A DNA stretch of 64,000 nucleotides from Hippopus hippopus (taxonomy: Eukaryota > Mollusca > Bivalvia > Cardiida > Cardiidae): assembly GCA_946811185.2 (NCBI GenBank), contig OX328101.1, positions 22,986,122 to 23,050,121 on the forward strand, in the 5' to 3' direction. The notes beneath the pieces are model-generated. The model did no database searches and was not told the DNA's origin. It saw only the letters and a program-made list of their open reading frames with translations. Shown one piece after another: positions 11,337 through 23,705 of this stretch. Each line of letters opens with the position of its first letter. Within the stretch, counting starts at the first letter, position 1. The position numbers and the translations under genes were made by a program.

Positions 11337-11454
11337 TTGCGTCAACTGCTCCCTTTCCGACGATGAGTTGGATTAACATCTTACATTTTTGGTTTTAAAC
11401 AATATGCAAAATAATGATCATAGACAAAAATGCTATTGCTGGAACGGTTACACT

Positions 11455-11487
11455 CCCCCCCCCCCCCTCTCTCTCTCTCTCCCTCTT
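11455..11487. repeat. poly-C and CT simple repeat
   Basis: A run of C followed by (CT)n. Confidence 0.85.
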
Positions 11488-12414
11488 TCTTCATATTGAA
11501 CCAGAAGTGAGTTTTCAATATTCATATTCCAGCATCTTTTCCGCCGTCCATACTCATTCAAGATCTTTCTTTTTTTTATGTTTTCCACAATCAGTGAATA
11601 CGAAAAGAAACTCGGTATCTGGCAGCTATATTTTTTTCCTTTACAACTTAGGGCAATGTCCTACACTATTTCACTTTAATGCAATAGGATATCAATCGGA
11701 ATCTGGCGGATGTTCCATGCGTTTGTCTGTCCACACAATCGCTCCACAATATGTACATGTAGTTAGGCCTCCTTCCACATTACAGTATTTTCATTTGCCA
11801 AAGTCAACAGTTGAGTAAATATGTCTGTCAGCTAAAGGTTGTGTAAATAACAGGAATCAACGAGGGCACGTAACGTAATTCTCCGCGCTTCATACACATG
11901 TAAGAAAATTTATCAGTATCCCGAGAATTTTCAATGCAATTACATAGATCTTTAATTCAACTTTTGCGAAAAGTACTGTTGATTCTCGGTTTTTAATTTA
12001 GCAAAAACTATGTTGAAAATAAGAAAAGAAAATTGTAGCCCGAAAAGGCTTCTGTAGAAAACGAACTTTCTTAGTTGCTTAAACTAGTTGTGCATTGAAT
12101 TATTGTACAAATCTTCGATTTTGAAATGCGTTTACAAGACAGTGTTTTCTGTTTAACATTTTAATTAAAAGACTTCATGACTTAACAATAGTGTGTAATT
12201 ATTAGAAATAATCATTCGTAATGATAAACTGTAGCTTTACCGACATGTAATGACAACAATTTGTGTAAAGGAACATAAAAGTAAGGGTCGCATGTGCTGT
12301 GGGCGTGTCAGTATGGTCACATGGTAGCATGGGCATGTCTTTGTATAAAAAGTGGGACAAACTTTATAGCGGATAAAGTTTATATAAAATCGGTTTATAG
12401 TCGATCACCAAATT

Positions 12415-12517
12415 GGTTAGAGCTCAAAAAAGAGAATTATTCGAGAAAATAAAAGCTACGGCGCAAGGCGCCTCCGCTTTTATTTTCTCGAAGAATTCTC
12501 TTTTTTGAGCTCTAACC
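12415..12517. repeat. 103-bp palindrome
   Basis: GGTTAGAGCTCAAAAAAGAG and its complement form a stem of about 43 bp with a GC-rich loop (GGCGCAAGGCGCC). Probably a small fold-back MITE; no clear target duplication. Confidence 0.75.
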
Positions 12518-13055
12518 ATTACTTAAACGCCAATACAAACAAACATGTAACAGGTACATGTAACAACACGCAACGGTTACATACAGTGAAAAGGTGCCAA
12601 TTTGGCGTTCAAATAATGGATTAGCTGCTTTGCAATACATTTTCATTTTCATATCAAATATAACATCACACCTATTTGAACACGGTCCCACATGTATATG
12701 ATTGCACATTAATGATCACATGGCATTCCCGCAACCCTTTGCGAAATTCTGAAATGAAATCTATGTTAAAATCTATCCCATTAAGAACACACCACTGTTT
12801 TTCTTTCTTTTCTTATTTTATACGTTTGTTTTTCTTCTTTTTTACAGATGGTTTGCAAGCGATTGCCTTTCTTAATTCTGAGACGAATTATTTCTTAAGG
12901 TTAGGGCCCAGAGAGATAACAAAAAATTGACATAGATCTAACCCGTATGATTTGTAGGCATCTGAAGAGGGGATTAACTTCCATCAAAGGAGCAAACACT
13001 TCAAGAACTGGTCGCCTTTAGGCTTTGTCTGTAGGCCTACTCATATTTCATTTTC
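12518..13055. other. no gene recognised
   Basis: AT-rich spacer; T-rich tracts, nothing assigned. Confidence 0.25.
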
Positions 13056-13059
13056 CGTT

Positions 13060-13215
13060 GAGGAAACAGGTTTTCAACGCTGAATAATCGATGAAAAACG
13101 GCATTGTGTTGGGACAAGATCATCTGTATTTTCAGCACGGTCAACTGGTCAAGGCATCGCCGTTGCTCTAAAGAAGGGTCACAGCGCACATTCGCGTTCC
13201 CGATTTGGTCTATAC
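13060..13215 (-). pseudogene. possible Helitron replicase fragment
   Basis: Minus-strand residues read CLDQLTVLKIQMILSQHNAVF followed by HRLFSVENLF, recalling the region of Helitron-type proteins with a leucine-rich stretch then QHN and a conserved phenylalanine. Only about 50 residues are visible, with no Rep or helicase motif, so this is a tentative call. Confidence 0.25.
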
Positions 13216-13726
13216 ATAAATAAATAACTGGATATGAATATTTCATAATAAGTATCAAAATAAATGAGAAAGCACCAGCTGGACTAACCGTGTGGACACA
13301 ATTTTAACCCCCAAGTGACAGACCGTTGCTGTACAGAATCCCAAGTCACATACAGTCCCAAACACTGTACTCTTCCGGTCCTATATTGTACATGTTATCG
13401 ATTTTACCTCCGCAAATGGCAGCCGACCGTTGCTACAGACAGTGACATCACGCCATTGTCTATAACATAGAGTGGGATGCCGGAGATTTTGTAACAAATT
13501 TCAAGCATATCGATGAAAAATTTTGTTCAGATTAAACTTTGTCATAAAATATAAATTTATGGATCGTTACCGGATAGCGTTGTTTTGAATAAACGCATAT
13601 TTTGAAATTCGCAGTATCAATTACCATCTTGAAAAGTAGTCCGGTTCTGTTCCCAGGATGTCCAAATCAGATAGGTCACTATTTTAAAAATGCAACCAAG
13701 CGGAAGATTACGAGATTTATTATTTT

Positions 13727-14186
13727 TTTTATTAGACGACAACCTCTTCTAAAGACATGTCCAAATTCAGAGTATTAGTTGACGACAAATTCAATGTCGC
13801 TAAAATGATCGGATTTGTCTTATAAAGAGCGGGAAAGAAAATGGGAAAAGGAGAAAATGCTGGTTATTACCGTTTTCCCATTTTTCAACGATGGTTTCAA
13901 AAGTCATCCTTCAAGCCTTGGCAATACGGGATTGTGGCATAATACCAGAAAACGCCCCTCCACTATATCGCGAAAACCCATGAAAATCTAAATCGTGTGT
14001 CAAAAGAATTTTGATTTCTTATGGATTAATTCCGTATACATCGAATGCAATATTGGTCTACGGAATAAAGCACAGAATTTCATTTATTTATCTTTTAATT
14101 CATAAAACAATACCACATGTATGCATAGGGCTGTATAGTGGAGGGCGTTTGCCGGTATTATGCCGGGATTGTTAGATAAATGGTTA
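13727..14186 (+). mobile_element. TM MITE, interrupted by another MITE
   Basis: Diverged TM copy: long arm (AGACATGTCCAAATTCAGAG), hairpin (GGGAAAAGGAGAAAATGCTGG) and short-arm end (GGGATTGT...GATAAATGG). A 229-bp element is inserted in its right end. Confidence 0.7.
13936..14164. mobile_element. hAT-like MITE, 229 bp, nested in TM
   Basis: Inverted ends GGCATAATACC and AACGCCCCTCCACTATA (about 31 bp, few mismatches), flanked by perfect 8-bp repeats GGGATTGT at 13928-13935 and 14165-14172. Non-coding. Confidence 0.85.
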
Positions 14187-15482
14187 TTTGTATTTAATTT
14201 TTTGACTTACCCGAACAGAAATGTTTGATGTTCGTTTATTTGACCACCGAGCATGGCATTCTATAATCCGTCAGGAATTATCAGAAGCACATGTAACTGA
14301 ACTGTTGTTAACGAAGTCAAAATAGGTGCACGTGTGTCACGATTGTTGACCAAGTGTTGGAAAATTTAGGCAACGGACGATTAGGCTCGGACAATTTTGC
14401 CTAGGGCAATTTCGTACAGGACAATTTGGTCAGTCAAACTTCATGCGGTTGCAAATTTGACCAAATAAACACGGTGGGAAAATATTATGCTTATTTTGAT
14501 ATCTATTATTAATTTACTTTTTTTTTCAGAAGGGAAAGGTGTGCAGAGTGAGAATTTATTATTTTAGATTCTTTTATTACACGGTGTAATAGAAGTACAT
14601 GTAGTAGTACTTTAAACTTTGCTCGAGATATTCTGCATGGACAACCATCTTTAAAAGTAGAAATTAAAAATGTCAATTATTATTTTTTTTTTTTTCAATT
14701 TTGTTTTAATTAGTTTAATGGAAACTACTGTGTCGTGGTGTGCCACTGTTCCTGTCTGTGAAACTGCTTGGCTCTTTACCACTCGGTCACGAGTTTTAAC
14801 GACCCATAAGTAAATGCAGGGGTAAAAGTTAAAAAATCTGAAAATACTGAAAATTGAGCTAGGGCCCCCGGTGGGTCCAGGGCAACGCCCTGGCCAGGGG
14901 TCCAGGGGGCCGGAGGTCCCCGGAAGCTCCTGAGATTTAGCTATTTTATAAGCATCAAATTACTCTAATGAGATCCAGTTTTAGCATTTTAAAGTTGAAA
15001 AAATCTTGAAACGAATGAAAGATATGATATGCTAAAACCTAAGAAAATCTCAAAGTTTTTAGCATCCATGTTATTTTTGTCCTCTTTTATCTCCATTTTG
15101 TACACAGGACCTAATCAGATTAGCCCTACATCAGTTTTGTATTTGAAAGTACAACAAGTATGAGAAAAGGACATATCTAGTATTTAATATTTGATTCATT
15201 AAAATGCAATCACAGGTGCTAAATTTCTGTCAAAAGAATAAAATCAAATCTGTCAACTAGGAAAACAACACTCTCTTTAAGAATGGCTAATTTATCAGGG
15301 AGAATGTGACAGAGTGTGCTGTGCATTTTCTAGCTTGAGGTTTTTGTACCCTTCGGTAACTGGAGTTTGGGGTACACAAACAAGGATGGGGGTTCAGATC
15401 TAAACTACATATTAATTTCATAAAAATATCAAGTTTTAATGACAGCCTATCAAAAGATAGAATGTTTTCATGTGACATGCAC
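14187..15482. other. no gene; one GC-rich block
   Basis: Mostly AT-rich. 14863-14935 is a GC-rich island built of short palindromes and repeats (GGGTCCAGGG, CCAGGGCAACGCCCTGG). Confidence 0.4.
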
Positions 15483-15513
15483 AAACAGAACAGAACAGAA
15501 CAGAACAGAACAT
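15483..15513. repeat. (ACAGA)n microsatellite
   Basis: Six successive CAGAA units. Confidence 0.9.
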
Positions 15514-15583
15514 ATCTTTTATTTACACCCAGGTATAGCAAATATACAACATGGGCAAATGATATAATAAACATGAATATGCC

Positions 15584-15670
15584 CTTTGTCCCAACTGCGT
15601 ATAGCTGCCTTAATTAGAAAAAATAACTGTAGATTCAGTGGGTTTAAATAACAATGCAGTTGGGACAAAG
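15584..15670. repeat. 87-bp inverted-repeat element
   Basis: CTTTGTCCCAACTGC at 15584-15598 is complementary to GCAGTTGGGACAAAG at 15656-15670. Perhaps a small MITE. Confidence 0.5.
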
Positions 15671-18035
15671 AGCTGTTAATTGTATATACACAACTTCCAG
15701 GTATCAATTTTTCTGAGAGAGCAAGACGGAGGAGGGAGGTAGTGGTAGAAAGGGAGAGAGAAACAAAGATAGAGAGAGCCTTTGTGGGTGCGGCATCCTT
15801 ATGGAAACTGCAAATACAAAGACGCTCCCGTCTATTTATGGGGGATAGAATTTTATAATTTCAATAAATCTTTTTGATAGCGAAAACGGGATTTATATAT
15901 ACTTGAACATTTGGGAAAAAAAAACTTGTAAAACAACGAAATAATGCGAATATTGATTTCTACAAGATCTTTCATAACAAAGATCAGAATGAAGTATCAA
16001 AAAACCTGCTCTGAATATTTTATAGATAGATCTACATGTTCACTGTTAAAAGCTCTTCAAACACTTTAAGAACCTTTCCTAAAATGTGCAAACATTTTTG
16101 GCAAAATCAATTCTAATGTTTGCTAAAACAAGCAGGTAAGTGATATACCGTGGAACTGGTCCAATTCCTGTAAAAAATCTATCAAATCGGCAGTGTGGGG
16201 CAATCAGTTTAAATGCAAAAATGATTATCACTTTGTAAACGGAAGAGCAAACCAACTAGCTATTGGTTGTACAATCGGTTTCTCCATTGAACTGAGAATG
16301 CCTTTTTGCTTTAAATACTTTGACAATTTGTCTACATGATATTAAGTTTATAAAGATGTGGTGTTTTGTACTTTAAATTTTTTTTACTTTATTTAATATC
16401 ATTTATTTTGATCTTTGAATTTTAATTTCCAAACCAGTTAAAAAAAATTCAGACATATTTCAAGCATTTGCAGACGGACCCCCCCCCCCCCTTTAGATCT
16501 TTATTTTCATTTCATAAAACAACAATTTTTTCACTCATGACAGAATTTTAGATTCCACTTATTGTTTTATTGAGAGATTTGTGTATATTCACTGTTTAAA
16601 TTCATTATTAAAGATGAGAAGATAGTTTGAAGTCCCTCTGATCGGACGATGCCATGCTGATCATGGTAGTGTCATGGGTTTTCACGTTTTTTTTTGGCGA
16701 TCAATTTTTCGTGTCAATTAATTTCTAGAGAAGTATTACCACATGATTTGACATCAGTTAGTCATTTTGAATAGAGGTAACTTTAAATTCTGTCACTTTA
16801 CACTAGATCAGAGGATTAACACCGTTATTACGTTCTCGTAAATGACTCGCCTGCTTCATTAGATCACGCGCGTGTCCTTCACATTTTATACTGATCGTGT
16901 TTAGCCCATATTTCTGCCGGATGCGCACAAGCTAGGTTATATGAAGCTCTTGACGATAATTTCATGCGTCAGATTGACAATTAAGCAAATATTTTTCAGC
17001 GTCAAAGACATGTCATTTAAAATTTCCAAGCGTCAAAACCCGGTCTCAGGGATCAAATAAGAAACTTGCCGAGTTGTCGAGTTTTGACAAAACATCCATA
17101 GACAAAAACTTCTTTCTCATTTTTCCGGCCAATTTTCGTGTTTGTTATCACTATATTGAATCCTAGAGTCTGATTAATATCAGTCACAAAACCAAGCGCT
17201 ACAAACCAGTATTCACGTTTCACGACCAAGCAAGCTTCGGTACCAACTGCAATCGATTCCGGTATTTCTCAAGAGCTAATCGCAATCGGAAGCCAAAACC
17301 AACTGACTTTCGACTATAGTCAATCATTGGCCCACCACTACAAATCGGACGAAAGTGTATGAATGAAACTTTTCCCCCTTTTTCGGTCGCTTCGGCATTT
17401 GAGTAGCACGTACTGTCAACTTCGGAAGATAGTTGCCGATCCCCAGCTCTGACATCCATTTGTTATTGAAAAGAACAAAGATAATTTAAACTGAGCCATC
17501 TTTGGCTAGCAAATAATCAAATTGCTGCCAACATTTGTCCCCTAAAACGAAGGGCTTTGTTAATGCTTTATTGTTTTACAATCCTAGCGGCAAAAATGTT
17601 AAAGTCGGCAAACCGATCAAAACACAGCCGCAACATTTTGGAAACGAACAATATAACATCATACGATAACCTTAAAACGTTCCGGTTCAGCATCTATATT
17701 TAGAATCGGGAAACCCTAAGCAAGAGTGAGTGACTGTAAACACTTCGGTGCAAATTATCCCCGAAATTACAAAATTCTTTGAATTTCATTGTTTTTAGGG
17801 CGAGTGCGTTTGACGGGAGACATTAATGACCGAGATCAGCCCCTGACAAAGGAAATGCAGTAGGGCAATAAATTTTATCGATACGGCATCTGGAAATCTA
17901 TTGACTTGCAATAGATACGAGATAAAGGGGTACCCCCCTCCCCCCCCAAAAAAAATTTCTCCTCAGATTTAAATGTTTTGGAAAAATGACCTGGTCGGCC
18001 CCTGAAAATACGGAATTCCGTCACAATACGGAAAA
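15671..18035. other. no gene recognised
   Basis: Contains purine-rich 15715-15780 and a C run at 16480-16491. A 79-codon minus-strand frame at 17220-17459 (begins MDVRAGDRQL) has a base composition richer in G and C than its surroundings, but no family was recognised and no splice partner was found. Confidence 0.3.
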
Positions 18036-18242
18036 CTTTTACCCCTGTTAAAATGCCTTTTGAAAACATTGTAGGAAAAAGAGAAAATGCTGGTTACCAG
18101 CATTTTCTCCTTTTCCCACAATTTTTCCTACCCATCCCAAAAACAAATTTCATTTTTTTCAGTTACATATTTTTTCGTCGTCTGCTAAGCCCTTGAATTT
18201 GGGCTAGTCTTTTAAACATTATGTTGTTTGGTAAAGAATTAA
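18036..18242 (-). mobile_element. TM MITE
   Basis: Hairpin GAAAATGCTGGTTACCAGCA; long arm on the right ending TTTGGTAAAGAATTAA. Left arm shortened. Confidence 0.75.
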
Positions 18243-18269
18243 AATGTGAAGGAACAGACTGTCTTGCAG

Positions 18270-18440
18270 ACGAACTGATTGATTGATTGTATTATGTTTA
18301 ACGCCTTTTTCAACATTATTTCAGTTATATCGCGGCGGCCAGTGCACCTATTCATGCTTTCCTGGAGTCTCTTTTACCAGTACTCCGCACAATTTTCTTT
18401 CCAAGCCACTGGCTGCTTTCCCACATAACCATGCAGGCGA
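18270..18440 (-). repeat. SINE, 3' part
   Basis: (GATT)n tail then ATGTTTAACGCC and AGTGCACCTATTCATGC; tRNA head missing. Confidence 0.75.
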
Positions 18441-18501
18441 ACTGAAAAAGGAGAATAGGAGAAAATACTCGTTAAAAGAATTTCTCCTTTTTCACAGTGT
18501 T

Positions 18502-18730
18502 TTCAACTCTTTACCAAACGAAGAAACGTTCGTTTTATCCAAACTGAAACCATTTGCAGACGACAAATCAAATGTGATGTAACTGGTGGGATTTGTGTAT
18601 GATAGGTTAGAAAGCATAATGGGAAAAATGAGAAATGCTGGTTACAGAATTTTTTCCTCTCCCGCAATGTTTTCAAAAGGCCTCGTACTCAGGGTCGTTA
18701 AAAGTCGGGATTTTTTATAAAGGATTTTAA
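18502..18730 (+). mobile_element. TM MITE, full length
   Basis: AACTCTTTACCAAACGA start, hairpin degraded, short-arm end AAAGTCGGGATTTTTTATAA. Confidence 0.7.
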
Positions 18731-19318
18731 AAGGGCTTCTTCGTCAGCGTCTTGAAAACACACTTTGTAAGGGGTAAACTTCTAAACACACCAAATGAAG
18801 ATTTCAAGCCATTGTTAAAAAAGAACTATTTTGCTTTCTCAAAGTTCATTCCGTTGGAAAAAAAATCTCAGTTCATCCAATATTGATTTGCACTGCAAAA
18901 GGAACTAAAATCACATTTAGCAGCCAACAGGGTGAAAGACTTGCAAACGTATCGCTCACTCCGTAATGATATCTAATAAAACACGCTACATTTCTGTCGA
19001 TGCAGGAATTAAATATGACAGTTTTATATCACTAATTCTTAGCTTGATTAGTCCGATTAAATGTAATAAAATAAATTCCCCTGTTTTTGTCCTGAAGTTA
19101 AACAAAATCAGCATTTTTTTTCTTTTATTATTTTCTCGATTTTGGCAATTATTATGAAAGCCTCGATGTTTTTGCCTAGTCCGGTTTTTACGACAGGTAA
19201 TAAACATGTATTTGACAACTTTGATTGTTACCGTCAACCTGAAATATCAGGAATATTTCCCGACAATGATTAAAATTCTGCATCTTTTGTAAATTTTATG
19301 GTGTTTTCATTTCATAAA

Positions 19319-19547
19319 TCCTTACCACAAAATTCTGACCCTTAATGACCCTGAAGAGGAAGAGGAAGGCTTTTGAAACCATTGTGGGAAAAGAAGAAAA
19401 TTCTGGTAACCAGCGTTTTCTCCTTTTCCCACTGTGTTTTCTACCCTACCAAAGACAGAACTCTTCGTTGCACTGCATTTTATTCGTTGTCTGCAAATGC
19501 TTTCATTTTGGTCAGATCCTAAATTTTGTCGTTTAGTAAAGAGTTAA
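19319..19547 (-). mobile_element. TM MITE, full length
   Basis: Starts CCTTACCACAA; right end GTAAAGAGTTAA with TTAA at 19544-19547. Confidence 0.8.
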
Positions 19548-19569
19548 CCTATCACTTTGTACACCATAT

Positions 19570-19855
19570 TTGGGCTTGTAATCCGCGGCTCGATTCCCTA
19601 GGCAAAAATCATTTCGGTGATAGGTGATCTATAGTCACCACAAAAAGATTAATTCCTTTCTCACTGCGCATCATTTTTTCATGTTTATGCTGGAAAGCAG
19701 CCAGTCATGTGTAAGTGGGAAAGCAGCCAAAGGTTGAGAAGAGTTCTGTGCGAAGTATTTTTAAAGAAAAACAAGAAAAGTATGGATAGATGCACTAGCT
19801 GCCAGAATATGACAGAACAATGTCGAAAACGGCGTAAAAACACCAAACAAACAGA
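19570..19855 (+). repeat. SINE, degenerate
   Basis: B-box remnant GGCTCGATTCC, body with GGAAAGCAGCCA and 3' end AAACGGCGTAAAAACACC. Confidence 0.6.
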
Positions 19856-20195
19856 ACAAAGAACTTTTTTGACTCACCAAAACAATGACAAGTTTCTGAA
19901 AAAGAAGTATCTCTTTTAGGGCTATGGAAAACATAGCGGGAAGAAGAGCAGTTGCTTGTAACAAGCAGTCGCTCCATTTCGTGGATGTGTTTGAAGAGCA
20001 ACCAAAAACAAGGGCGTGCAAAGTTGTATTTGTGCAGTGTAGGAGCCAAAATCCCCAAACAAGAGGCAACAAAATTAAATACTTTATTGGCCGATATTAG
20101 AATAAGAAAGAAATTGCATTAGTGATATAAAAAAACATTAAATAGTACAAAAATAACTATGCTTACATAACACAGAAAGTCTACAGCTAATTTTG

Positions 20196-20375
20196 TGAGC
20201 AATACCCGGTGAAAAGGGGTTTAATGCATCTGCAAAAAGTATTGACCATTCTGCCTCAGGATTCAGTCACTTGTTAGAAACTATGGGTTTCAGAGATCCA
20301 GGAATATATTATGGCTTGCTTAGTATCATGCATCACAGAGATGCATTAAACCCCTTTTTCCCAGAGCATGGCTCA
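20196..20375 (+). mobile_element. A-family MITE A2, hairpin deleted
   Basis: TGAGC start and GCATGGCTCA end are kept but about 80 bp including the GC-rich hairpin is missing. Confidence 0.7.
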
Positions 20376-20413
20376 CGCATTTTTCATCACCATATTATCT
20401 TGCAGCAGACTAA

Positions 20414-20935
20414 TTTTGAAAACATTGTGGCAAAAACAAAACAAGAGCACTGCATGTGGGTGCCAAACACTTTGCTACAAATGCTTGATTTTCAGCAAAA
20501 ATCTTTAGTCAAAAAAGGGGCATAACTTTGTAAAAAATATTTTGATGGTTATCTGCCCCTGTTGTATAGGTTTCTCTTTTAATAGTTAACACCTAGTCTA
20601 AGTTTGAAGAAAATATCATAAGCAATTACAGAGATATTATAAAATGTCAAAGTTTTTGAAAATTCTAAGTTAAAAAAAGGGGCATAATTGTGTCAAAATA
20701 TTTTGATGGTTACCTACCCCTGTTGTACACATTCCCCTTTTGACAGTTAACAACTGTAAGTTTACAAGTACATATCTTCAATAGTAACAAAGATATTACA
20801 AAATATCAAAGTTTTTGTGCAATGATGATGACAACACACATGGCTATGATAATACTTCGATATTTTCTTCGAAAACAGCCAAGCTAAAACTGCTCATAAT
20901 AAGAAATTTACCTTTTTGCCACTACATTTTCACAT
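20414..20935 (+). mobile_element. TM hairpin split by F1
   Basis: GAAAACATTGTGG (20417) and its partner TTTTTGCCACTACATTTTC (20913-20931) are the two halves of a diverged TM core separated by the F1 element. Confidence 0.5.
20440..20889 (+). mobile_element. F1 element (ACAAGAG...AGCTAAAA)
   Basis: Starts ACAAGAGCACTGCATG, ends CCAAGCTAAAA, and holds two tandem units of about 170 bp, each with AGGGGCATAA, TATTTTGATGGTTA and CCCCTGTTGTA. Related to F2 at 43461. Confidence 0.7.
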
Positions 20936-20955
20936 AAGTAATATTATACTCGTGT

Positions 20956-21185
20956 TTAACTCTATCAGACAAAAAAATTTCAGACTCCTCAAAACAGAAA
21001 GCACATGCAAAGACAAGAAAATAATGGGGCTGCAAAGATGAGATTTGTCTTTCAAAAGGTATGAAACATTGTTGGAAAATGAGAAAATGCTGGTTACCAG
21101 CATTTTCTCCTTTTCCAACAATATTTTCAAAAACTTTTTTAAACTTGGGATCATAAAAACAAGTGATTTCTTTGTAAAGCGTTCA
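20956..21185 (+). mobile_element. TM MITE, full length
   Basis: TTAACTCTATCAGAC start (TTAA 20956-20959); perfect hairpin AAAATGCTGGTTACCAGCAT. Its right end abuts the next TM copy at a shared TTCA (degenerate TTAA). Confidence 0.8.
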
Positions 21186-21405
21186 CCCTTTACCACATAA
21201 TTCTGTGTTTTAATAACCCTGTGAAGGAAGGCTCTTGAAACCATTGTGGGGAAAAGTAGAAGATGTTGGTAAACAGCATTTTCTCCTTTTCCCACAATAA
21301 TTTCTTCTCTATCAAAGAGAAATTATAGAATTTGAGTCACCTTTATCATCTGCAAATACTTTGAATTTGGATAAACCTAAATTTTGTTGTTTGGCAAAGA
21401 GTTAA
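21182..21405 (-). mobile_element. TM MITE, full length
   Basis: CCCTTTACCACA start, long right arm, TTAA at 21402-21405. Confidence 0.85.
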
Positions 21406-21667
21406 ACATCAGTTGATATTAATAATCCATGTTTTACAAGGACAATTTCAAAGTCGTCTGCTGCAAATTTGTTTCCGGGACATAGTAAGTTCTGGGACTC
21501 GGACTGGGACTCATAGCCATCGGAGCACTAAGCTTAAGTTTTACTGCTTTTACAGACAGTGGTACTTAATCTAATTTAGACTGCACAGCAAGAGCAGTTT
21601 GATTTTTCATGTAAGCTTTTCACTATGTTATAGGACACTTGGAAAAAATGGCTTTGAACTTGCAATA

Positions 21668-21876
21668 TTAACCTTTTGCCAATCCTGTATTGTTACTTGT
21701 TTTGAAAACATTTTGGGAAAAAAGACAAAATGCTGGTAACCAGCATTTTCTCCCTTTTCCACTATGTTTTCAACCTTTTTAAGACAAATCATATCTTTTT
21801 AGTCAAATTTAAATCATTGCCCTGAAAATATGTACCTTACGGACAAGTCAAAAATTTTATAATGTGGTAAACAGTT
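21668..21876 (-). mobile_element. TM MITE, full length
   Basis: TTAACCTTTTGCCA start; AAAATGCTGGTAACCAGCAT hairpin; diverged right arm. Confidence 0.75.
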
Positions 21877-22285
21877 ATAGATCCAATGTAATTTTTACTG
21901 ACTGATAATGTCCATTCCTTTGCTTTGAGCTGAAAAGCAATATGAGGCATATTTTTGTTTTTGTTTTTTTGTCTTAACAAAATTAATATAACAATAGCAA
22001 ACAACTGAATAAAAAAATAGATTATAAACCATAAATTTTGTCATTATGAATGTAACATTAAATAATCAAACTGAATTGTTTACATGTACAAAGACTTTAG
22101 AGAAAGCCAAAAATACTCAAAGCCAGCTGAGTAAGGCACTAGTTAATATACTATTATGTTAATATACTGATATGTAACAACAATTCAAGAACAATTAACC
22201 CATTAAAATATCAATAACAAACTGACATAAAGGAGAAATGAATGATGGAAAGGAATGTAAGCAATCATTTTAATTATGGCTGTAC

Positions 22286-22451
22286 AAGGGCATCACATGC
22301 AGATGCCAACATTCACCTGTAGTTTTTTTTCAGTGAAAATTAACAGTAAAAAAAGGGACATAACTGTATAACTGCATAAATATGCACAGGGTTAACTTCC
22401 CTGCTGGTATAAGTTTCCCTTTTAATAGTTAACTGCTGGACCAAGTTGAAA
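22286..22451 (+). mobile_element. F-family fragment (F3)
   Basis: ACAAGGGCATCACATGC start and one unit with AAAGGGACATAACTG and AATAGTTAACTGC. A TM copy (TTAA 22452) takes over where the 3' part should be. Confidence 0.5.
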
Positions 22452-22735
22452 TTAACCCTTTACTACATCGCAATATTTAAGACTTGTCCAAATTCAAAGC
22501 ATTATCAGACGACAATTTAAAGGTGGTTCAATGGGGGTGTTTGTCTTCAATAGGTAGAAAACATTGTTGGAACAGGGGAAAATGCTCATTACCAGCATTT
22601 TCTTCTTTTCCCACGTTTTCAAAAGCTTTCTTTTGCAGACGACAATTTAAAGGCTGCTCATATGGGGGAGTTTGTCTTTGATAGGGTTGAAAATATTTAG
22701 GGAAAAGGAGAAAATGCTGGTTACCATACTTTTGC
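22452..22735 (+). mobile_element. TM MITE, one copy plus partial tandem repeat
   Basis: Copy to about 22630, then a second long-arm fragment (TTTTGCAGACGACAATTTAA) and half a hairpin to 22735. Confidence 0.7.
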
Positions 22736-23071
22736 ATGACCAGGACCTCACAAAAAACAACAGGGCTATGACATCATCTCAATGTTTTCTTTTAATGTCT
22801 ACGGCCCCTAACTCTCATATTAAAAGACGGAGCTGCCAAGATTGGTTAAATAGCCTTTACAAAAACGTCGATGTTACACGATATTTACAGATGAGTTAGT
22901 GAGTCTACAGCCCGACTCTCATATTAAAACACTGAAGCTGGCGATATTGGCCGAATAGCTTTTATGAAAACGTCGATGATACACAATACTTACTGATAAG
23001 TTAGGGGTCGTAGACCTTAAAATATCCAAGCAAACAAATGAGGGAATGGTATGGTTGTTTTCTATTAAATA

Positions 23072-23332
23072 TGAGCCATGTTATGAAAAGAGGGCTTAAT
23101 GCATCTACAAAAAGTATTAACTCACGTCAGCCTGTGCAGTCCATGCAAGCTGACACGGGTCAAAACCCTTTGCTATTTATAAATTTTGTGCATGTCCAAA
23201 GAGCATTCTACCTTGTGATTCAGTCGGTTGTTAGACAAAATGGATTTTATGAATTTATACATATGCAAAAACCTGCTTGGTAAATTGCATCACAAAAATG
23301 CATTAAACCCCCTTTGCCCACAGCGTGGCTCA
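23072..23332 (+). mobile_element. A-family MITE A3
   Basis: TGAGCCATGTTATG start, CAGCGTGGCTCA end; more diverged than A1/A6. Confidence 0.75.
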
Positions 23333-23705
23333 TGAATATAACACCAACTAAAACCTCTTAAACAAAAGTTTCCTTGCTCTTGCAGACTGTGTGATACAAG
23401 ATCAGACTTTCAAGTAGCAATATCTCTGTTTGTTGATGTGACTATAATTGTTTGAATTCCATTCACCTGCCTCAGTAGGAGTTACTATCAATTAGATCCA
23501 ATTTGCATCAATTTTAGCTTTTTTACCATACAATTCTATATTTCATAATCATACTGTCGGCTACTTTTTTACATATTCTAGGCAAAACAATTTTGAAATA
23601 ACTATATTTTTGATGTTGTTCCCTCTATGAAAAGATTCATTTCATTAATTCATCAATCTAATGGTTAAAATAGCCAAATTAATCTTTTTGACAATGAAAG
23701 ATATA

